Shown here: piece after piece, positions 58,625 through 64,000 of the stretch
Layout of the letters: each line of letters opens with the position of its first letter
Numbering within the stretch: position 1 is the stretch's first letter
Source: Oopsacas minuta
Lineage: Eukaryota > Porifera > Hexactinellida > Lyssacinosida > Leucopsacidae
Length of the DNA: 64,000 nucleotides
Assembly: GCA_024704765.1 (NCBI GenBank)
Contig: JAKMXF010000319.1
Span: forward strand, 1 to 64,000
Reading direction: 5' to 3'
Notes under the pieces: generated by a model
The model's input: only the letters and a program-made list of their open reading frames with translations
Database searches by the model: none
Told to the model about the DNA's origin: nothing
Program-made: the position numbers and the translations under genes

Positions 58625-61600
58625 TTAGTAGTCGAGAGCACATAGCATTGCAACTCCCCTCTTCACCCAATGCTGTTCGGGCATCTTTGTAGGTAACTGT
58701 ATAGCTGTGACAAAGTTAGTAGAGTGTCCTGTTGTAGATAGAACACCTGCTCTCTCCAGTGTCTTGTAAAGAGGACAGTGGTATACACTTGGCTCTGTTC
58801 GGGAGTTGTTTGATACGGGGACTATTGAAATGATGGGCACTTCTGTGTACAGCTGATTGGGGCGAGACTCTATCAATTCGTTTGTTTCATTGCACCATCG
58901 TGCTCCCTATTTAGCATTGGATAATAAATTTGGCCGCTAAACAGGTTGTGAATCCTTCGTAGCCGTGAATCCAAGGTATCGTAGCGATAAATCGGAAATT
59001 CTCAAAAATATCGGAAAAAACATCAAATTTCAAAAATGATCGAACTTCCTTAATTTTCAAACATTTCCCGAAATTTCTATATTTTTCTGTATTTTAACTA
59101 TATTTTCCCGATAATTTCCTTTTTAGAAATATCGAACAGATATGCATATAATATATGTATATATTATATTGTGTAATTTCCTTCTCCACGCTATCACTCA
59201 CCTCTAAATATAGTCCACTAATATAACATCCATTTTCAGGACTCTCTGTAACCTCATGAGAAATAAGTTTGTAGCAAAAGCTTAGTGTATCAATCGGAGC
59301 CATAGTTTTACGGGCGAAGTTTTGTAGAGTTCCTGTTAAGAATGCTTGTGGGAAGAAGAAACCAGGAAACCTATTTCAATAATTTTCAAAATATAGTAGA
59401 AATCAGAAAACATGACAATTTCCCTTCGCGAATTCCTAGCATTATTTAAAATATACGTAAAAAGGTGTGAAAATATGATTAATCATATGATAAAATTGTG
59501 AATTTGTAACTTTCAGCCTCTCAAAATCTCAAAATCGGACTCTACACACCCAACTACCCCTGACATGTTGAAACCAAATCTCTAGCATGCTTTTGAAATT
59601 TACATAGAAAGGTGTGAAAATATGATTAATCACCAAATTGGGGTGAAATTTCATCTGAGGTGCAGACGATCCAAAAGTATATGTAACCAATTTTCATGTT
59701 GATCGTATTGCTAGAATTCGCACGGCCGCGCAGACATCACCCTATAGGAGCTGTTACTAAACTTACCAGAAAACGTTAGGATTTCCATAATTTATCCATC
59801 CTTGTATAAACTTGAGTCTCTCTACCAGATCTTCTAGCCAAGCACCTAGCGGCTTGAGAGAGAGGTATCCTTTAGCTGCCCAACTCTTTGGCACAGAATT
59901 CTCATACAGACTTATACACACATCTTCTAACTCACGAGATAGTACTACCATTCCATTCAGTGCTTTTTGAAGTGTTGTGAGTGAGTCAACGATTGTAGAA
60001 ATCAACGTATTGTATCTTGTGACCTGTTGAATAGATGCATAATAATATATTGAGAAGTTCCTAGCAATTTTCTGACCAAACAGTGAAAAATTCATATTAT
60101 TTGCATATAAATTAGAAATCAGAGGAAAATTCAAAATTCCAGGATTTCGAAATAGATATCAGGGAATTAGTTAGAAAAGGATAATGCACCTCGTGAGTCT
60201 AGCTGTCTTGTTGGGAAAGTGCACACCATGGAACTTGAATGCCCAGTGCCCACACAGACCCAGACAGCCAGACTCATACCCGATACTATCCTCTTAATAT
60301 ATTATATAACAGACCTCTTGAATTAATACAGTGTTTAGTGATTCTTCATACTTAATTGGATACTTCTTCGTGACGTCATCTATTCGAAATTGGGCAGGTA
60401 TTTTTTCCAGGATGCGTTCTGATATAAATTGTACAACCGTCTTACGTGAAGTTACGCTCTTGGTAGAAGTTACTCTTTGGATAGACATTAGACCATCAAG
60501 TAACTGGAAGAATTTCATATATAAAGAAAGGTTTGGAGCGATACATCGTACATGAAAAATATCGAAATAGAAACCTCCAACAAATGGGCTGACTGAGACG
60601 CCGAAAATGCTACCCCGTTTTCCTGTTTATAGAGGCTCATTTGTATGGAAGTATGAATTTGCTCTATTTAATTTTCACTCCGTTTCCACCAGGTTCCGTT
60701 TGTGGAGGTTTCACTAATCGCACATTCCGATATTTTATAGAAACTATTGAAATTGGGATTTCCAAAAGAATCGAAAATATCGAGAATACCCGGAAATTAT
60801 CGAAAAATATCGGTCGCGAAATTTTAGGGAATTTCTGATACCGATTTATTTGATAAATATTAAAATATAGGAATTTTCGATCTTTCGTGTAACTCCTGTT
60901 TACGCATAGGATAAACTATAATTACCTGGACAGCTTGATTGTGACTATATTTAATATTAGCATTTTCATGTAACCCAAATATCTCTGGAGATTCTACTGT
61001 CGGTAGATCAGCTATATACTCAAGATAAGACGATAAATTTGTATTTGGAGGCAACTGGTGGTAGATTCCAGATTTGTCAAACTTGTAATTTTCTTTGAGT
61101 GCATTTTCAGTGTATAAATCGTTTAGAATACTCAATACGCATCGTCTGTCCCAACAGTCTGTCACTCTTCCACCGTAGTTGGCCTCTCCAGCTGTGTACC
61201 TGTGTTATTTAGATAAGTTATAAAATGCAAATGTATTTGTCAAATAGTAATAATTGAATAGCGGGCTTCACTTGCTTGATCGCTGCGGCGGTGAGCGGCC
61301 GTATACTCGGCATTTTGTGCAGCGATTTAGCCAAAATCAAAACGGCCAAATCTTTTAGGCATTTTGTGCCTCGAATTCAACATTGAAGAATATCATGAAT
61401 TTATACATTGTACATCCCCAAATACTTCTAATGGCCTCCTTTGGTGTCACACAGCTTTTGGTCATTAATCTTGGCACTTCGTGCCTCGAGTATTAAGAAA
61501 TACTCAAAATTTTCGAGATTTTGAAAATTACAACTTTTTAATAATCAAGGCACCAAGTGCCAAGATCAATTACCATAAGCTCTGTATCAGCTCATGTGAC

Positions 61601-64000
61601 ACTTCAGGAAACCATTAAAAGCATTTTGAATAAACCTCAGATATTAAAATTCATAAATTTAGGGATTTTCAATTGAGTTACATAGTGCCGAATATCTCCA
61701 GTTCAGCAAGCGAAGCGGCTAGTATATATTAACTGTGTGTACCTCAGAATCTTAAATGGAGTAGCAGGATATTCTTGTAAGAACATCTGTAACTGACTTA
61801 TACTCATCTTCAAATCTGAATCTGCGAACGCATATGGAATATTAAGACCCAAAGAACCAAACCTTTTCCTCTCAACAATCACACCATGGAATAAGCACAA
61901 TGAAAATAACAAATACTTAAATTCTCTCTTCTTGCTACAAACATTCAGCAACTCATCGCTCATATTGGTGTATGATTTGAGAAGATTTGCTTTTATTCCT
62001 TTAGGAGTTTCTAGAGTTAATTTGCAACCGTTCTGTAGGATAGAGACTGGGAACTTTTCACAAGGCATGCTTGATAGCCATAATCTGAAGTCTTTATTAA
62101 CCTAGATAAGTAATAAAGTAACACTAAATGTATAATGCATATCTGTTGTCTGTATCAAAATTCGGCACCGATTTGCGTATCGGAAATGATAAACATCTAA
62201 AGTCTCAATATCGAGATTTTGAAAAGGATCAAAAATATGGAAAATATTGCGAAAATGTTGAAAATATCAAAAATTCTCGAAATAGAAAATAATCAAATTT
62301 TCGATATTTTCCGACGAGACATTTTCATATATTCGGTATTTCTCTATATTTCCCGAAATTTTTCCTATATTTAGAAATATCGAAGCGATATTAATAATCG
62401 CGTAATTTCCCAATACATTGTATCGTATCTGAATTTTTAACCGATACAATCTTTACGAAACCTTGAAAAGTAAACTTACCTTATCTTCATCTATCTGCTT
62501 AATTATTCGCTCTAGTGTAGGCATCCAGCTGGGACAAAGATGACAATCTTGCAAGAACACCCACTTCCCATTCTCCATTCCCTCTTTCATCTTCTTAGCC
62601 GCCATCGGTCCTTGTCCCTGCCCCAGAGACACGCACAGTAGTTTATCTGTGAACTTCATTTCTGCAGCAAACCTATACAACTCAGCTGATGGGTCAGTAC
62701 CCGAAGATAGTATAAATATGAGAGGAGAGGTCGGAGTAGAGTCTTTGAATACAAGTCTCAGGTCAGATGTTTGAGGGTCTATACGAGAATACACATTCTC
62801 ATAAATGGAGAAACATATACAATTGAATGGAATACGTGTATAAAGCAATAAATAATACCAAATATATATTAGGTTAAATCCATGCATTTTCGCCTTTTCG
62901 GTCCATTTCTATTCCTAAATGTAATTGGGCCAGATTCCTACTATACCAAATATTATGAGTCGAATTCCAGCGTCTCACTAAGATTAACAATTAACTCACC
63001 AACAAAACGCTGTCCTACATTATCAGCTACATAGCATTGTATAGCATCTGTAAGTTTATCGGGTCTGATACAACGAAGTAACAGAAGCTTCTGAAATGAA
63101 TTCAAATGTGACCATTTTCCAGGGAGCTCCTCTTTATGAGGTGTGTTGCTATCGAATATGTGTTTGAAGTCTTTAGACGTTTCAACGAACGCACTTGCAA
63201 AGGTTGAAAACTTACCTAAACTCTAGAAAAACATCTAAACCCATTAATAAAAAGGACAATGTAAACAAAGTGTGAAAATATGATTAATCATATGATAAGT
63301 CTGCAAATTAGTAACTTTCAGGCCTTGAAAATATCAAATTCGGACTCTACGCAGCCAATTTCCCCTGACAACTTGTCGAAACATAATCTCTAGCATGATT
63401 TTGAATTTTACACAGAAAAGTGTGAAAATATAATTAATCACCAAAAAGGTGTGAAAATTCATACCCGAGGTGCATATTTCCGATGGCTAGACTCTAACAT
63501 ACCTGAATACTAAGTATTTCATTCCAAGCACGTCCATTAACCCAGTCAGGAGCAGGATTAGGAATTTGTTTACTAATAACACCTCCTCCTGAGATGAAGT
63601 ACTCCAATTCATCTGGACATATGATACCTTCGTTCATCAGGATTCGTGAGGTCAGTAAGAATGAGAATAAAAGTTTGTGCTTTTCAAACAGAGATCTATT
63701 AAATCAAAAGTTTAAATATTGTGAAGCAAGTATATAGGCTATGGAAATATCGTTATTGGTTTCCCCAAAAAATATCAAAATATCGGAATTTTCAATATTG
63801 AGTTTCCGATATTTCGCGATGTTTTCAGATATTTTTGATAATTTCATTATAATATCGATATATGTTGGCACGATTAATTAACGCTAGTATTTGTATGGTT
63901 TTATTTCTGGCTAATTGGCTCGATTGACTGGTGGCTCTATTACGCGGAGCCTACTGTATTAAATATTTTATATTTTCTTCCTGAACTCTTGATATTTTCA
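58625..64000 (-). CDS. Axonemal dynein heavy chain, C-terminal part (partial)
   Basis: This is the C-terminal portion of an axonemal (inner-arm type) dynein heavy chain, the motor of cilia and flagella. The gene continues past the right edge. Exons visible from 5' to 3' on the minus strand: about 63504-63700, 62998-63217, 62480-62780, 61743-62101, 60926-61199, 60315-60476, 59767-60023, 59202-59370 and 58625-58906. Diagnostic segments: PLIFILSSGTDPSAELYRFA, SLGQGQGP and GKWVFLQDCHLCPSWMPTLE (late AAA+ region), KFPVSILQNG, WDRRCVLSIL, GIYHQLPP, PEIFGLHENANI, YEESLNTVLIQE, GFFFPQAFLTGTLQNFAR, CPLYKTLERAGVLSTTGHST and HWVKRGVAMLCALDY at the C-terminus. It most resembles the DNAH1/3/7/12 group from memory of the family; the exact paralogue is not fixed. 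The introns carry many interspersed repeats. Confidence 0.92.
58975..59165. repeat. ATATCG-rich interspersed tract
   Basis: A stretch made of words such as AAAAATATCGG, GATCG, TTTCCCGAAATTTC and TATATATGTATAT. Similar tracts occur at about 9490-9600, 16735-16880, 39545-39700, 60700-60890, 62160-62420 and 63735-63860, always outside exons. Copies share vocabulary more than exact order, so this may be a family of simple-sequence origin. Confidence 0.55.
59455..59760. repeat. TGATTAATCAT-family repeat (copy 4)
   Basis: The most complete copy: GGTGTGAAAATATGATTAATC, CAAAATCGGACTCTACACAC, CTAGCATGCTTTTGAAATTT, a second TATGATTAATCACC, then CGCACGGCCGCGCAGACATC. It lies in a dynein intron. Confidence 0.75.
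61258..61722. mobile_element. MITE-like element with TAGC(G/C)GCTTC ends
   Basis: The left end is TAGCGGGCTTCACTTGCTTG, and the right end, reverse-complemented, is TAGCCGCTTCGCTTGCTG, giving inverted termini about 465 bp apart in a dynein intron. Inside are repeated palindromes GGCATTTTGTGCC, GGCACTTCGTGCC and GGCACCAAGTGCC, which link it to shorter copies elsewhere in the window. No open frame of note. Confidence 0.65.
63260..63500. repeat. TGATTAATCAT-family repeat (copy 5)
   Basis: GTGTGAAAATATGATTAATC, ATTCGGACTCTACGCAGCC, CTCTAGCATGATTTTGAATT and TACCCGAGGTGCATATTTCC appear in the same order as in the copy at 59455-59760. It is in an intron of the dynein gene. Confidence 0.75.

Noticed and set aside
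60641-60838. Open frame in a dynein intron
   Set aside because: Its second half is the ATATCG-rich tract; no domain and no splice connection.

Overview
The window is nuclear DNA from an animal. It is AT-rich, and its genes are broken by many short GT-AG introns (about 40 to 1,100 bp), with gaps of only 260 to 1,600 bp between them. The gene set includes an adhesion GPCR with cadherin, FN3, TSP3 and GAIN modules, two ephrin-like ligands, an UNC13D/BAIAP3-type protein, an axonemal dynein heavy chain, PSMD7, ABCB7, DENND1, TMEM164, PPP1R21 and EMC6. Together with the compact layout this suggests an early-branching metazoan, and a sponge seems most likely. That placement is inference from gene content and style, not a sequence match.

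Layout. 1-1467: 44-bp minisatellite and 3' flank. 1468-7690 (-): UNC13D/BAIAP3-like gene in 14 exons. 8616-39813 (+): eight genes in a row, all on the plus strand: PSMD7/RPN8, ABCB7, DENND1, TMEM164, PPP1R21, a large adhesion GPCR, a DDT-WHIM-PHD remodeler subunit of BAZ/ACF1 type, and EMC6. 40192-42825 (-): two single-exon ephrin-like membrane proteins in tandem. 44407-57002 (+): a type I membrane protein with 14 FN3 domains, nine of which lie in three recent tandem copies of a three-exon block. 57561-58050 (-): a broken RBR-type zinc-finger sequence. 58625 to the window end (-): the C-terminal part of an axonemal dynein heavy chain.

Exon models were assembled by following splice sites and codon phase. 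For UNC13D-like, PSMD7, ABCB7, DENND1, PPP1R21, the BAZ-like gene, EMC6 and the FN3 receptor the exon lengths sum to a multiple of three. The adhesion GPCR model is one base short, which points to one indel or a missed mini-intron near 25369.

Introns and gaps are full of short interspersed repeats: pogo/Tigger-like elements with CAGT...ACTC termini and TA target sites, a family carrying the core TGATTAATCAT, a family with palindromic GGCACTTNGTGCC, ATATCG-rich tracts, and several near-perfect hairpins.

The genes are mostly unrelated housekeeping functions: proteasome lid, mitochondrial Fe-S export, Rab35 activation, endosomal FERRY complex, ER insertase, chromatin remodelling and ciliary motility. 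The right-hand half is enriched for cell-surface recognition proteins (adhesion GPCR, ephrin-like pair, FN3 receptor). The most unusual items are the ephrin-like pair, the homogenised mosaic FN3 exon array, and the adhesion GPCR with an eroded GPS.
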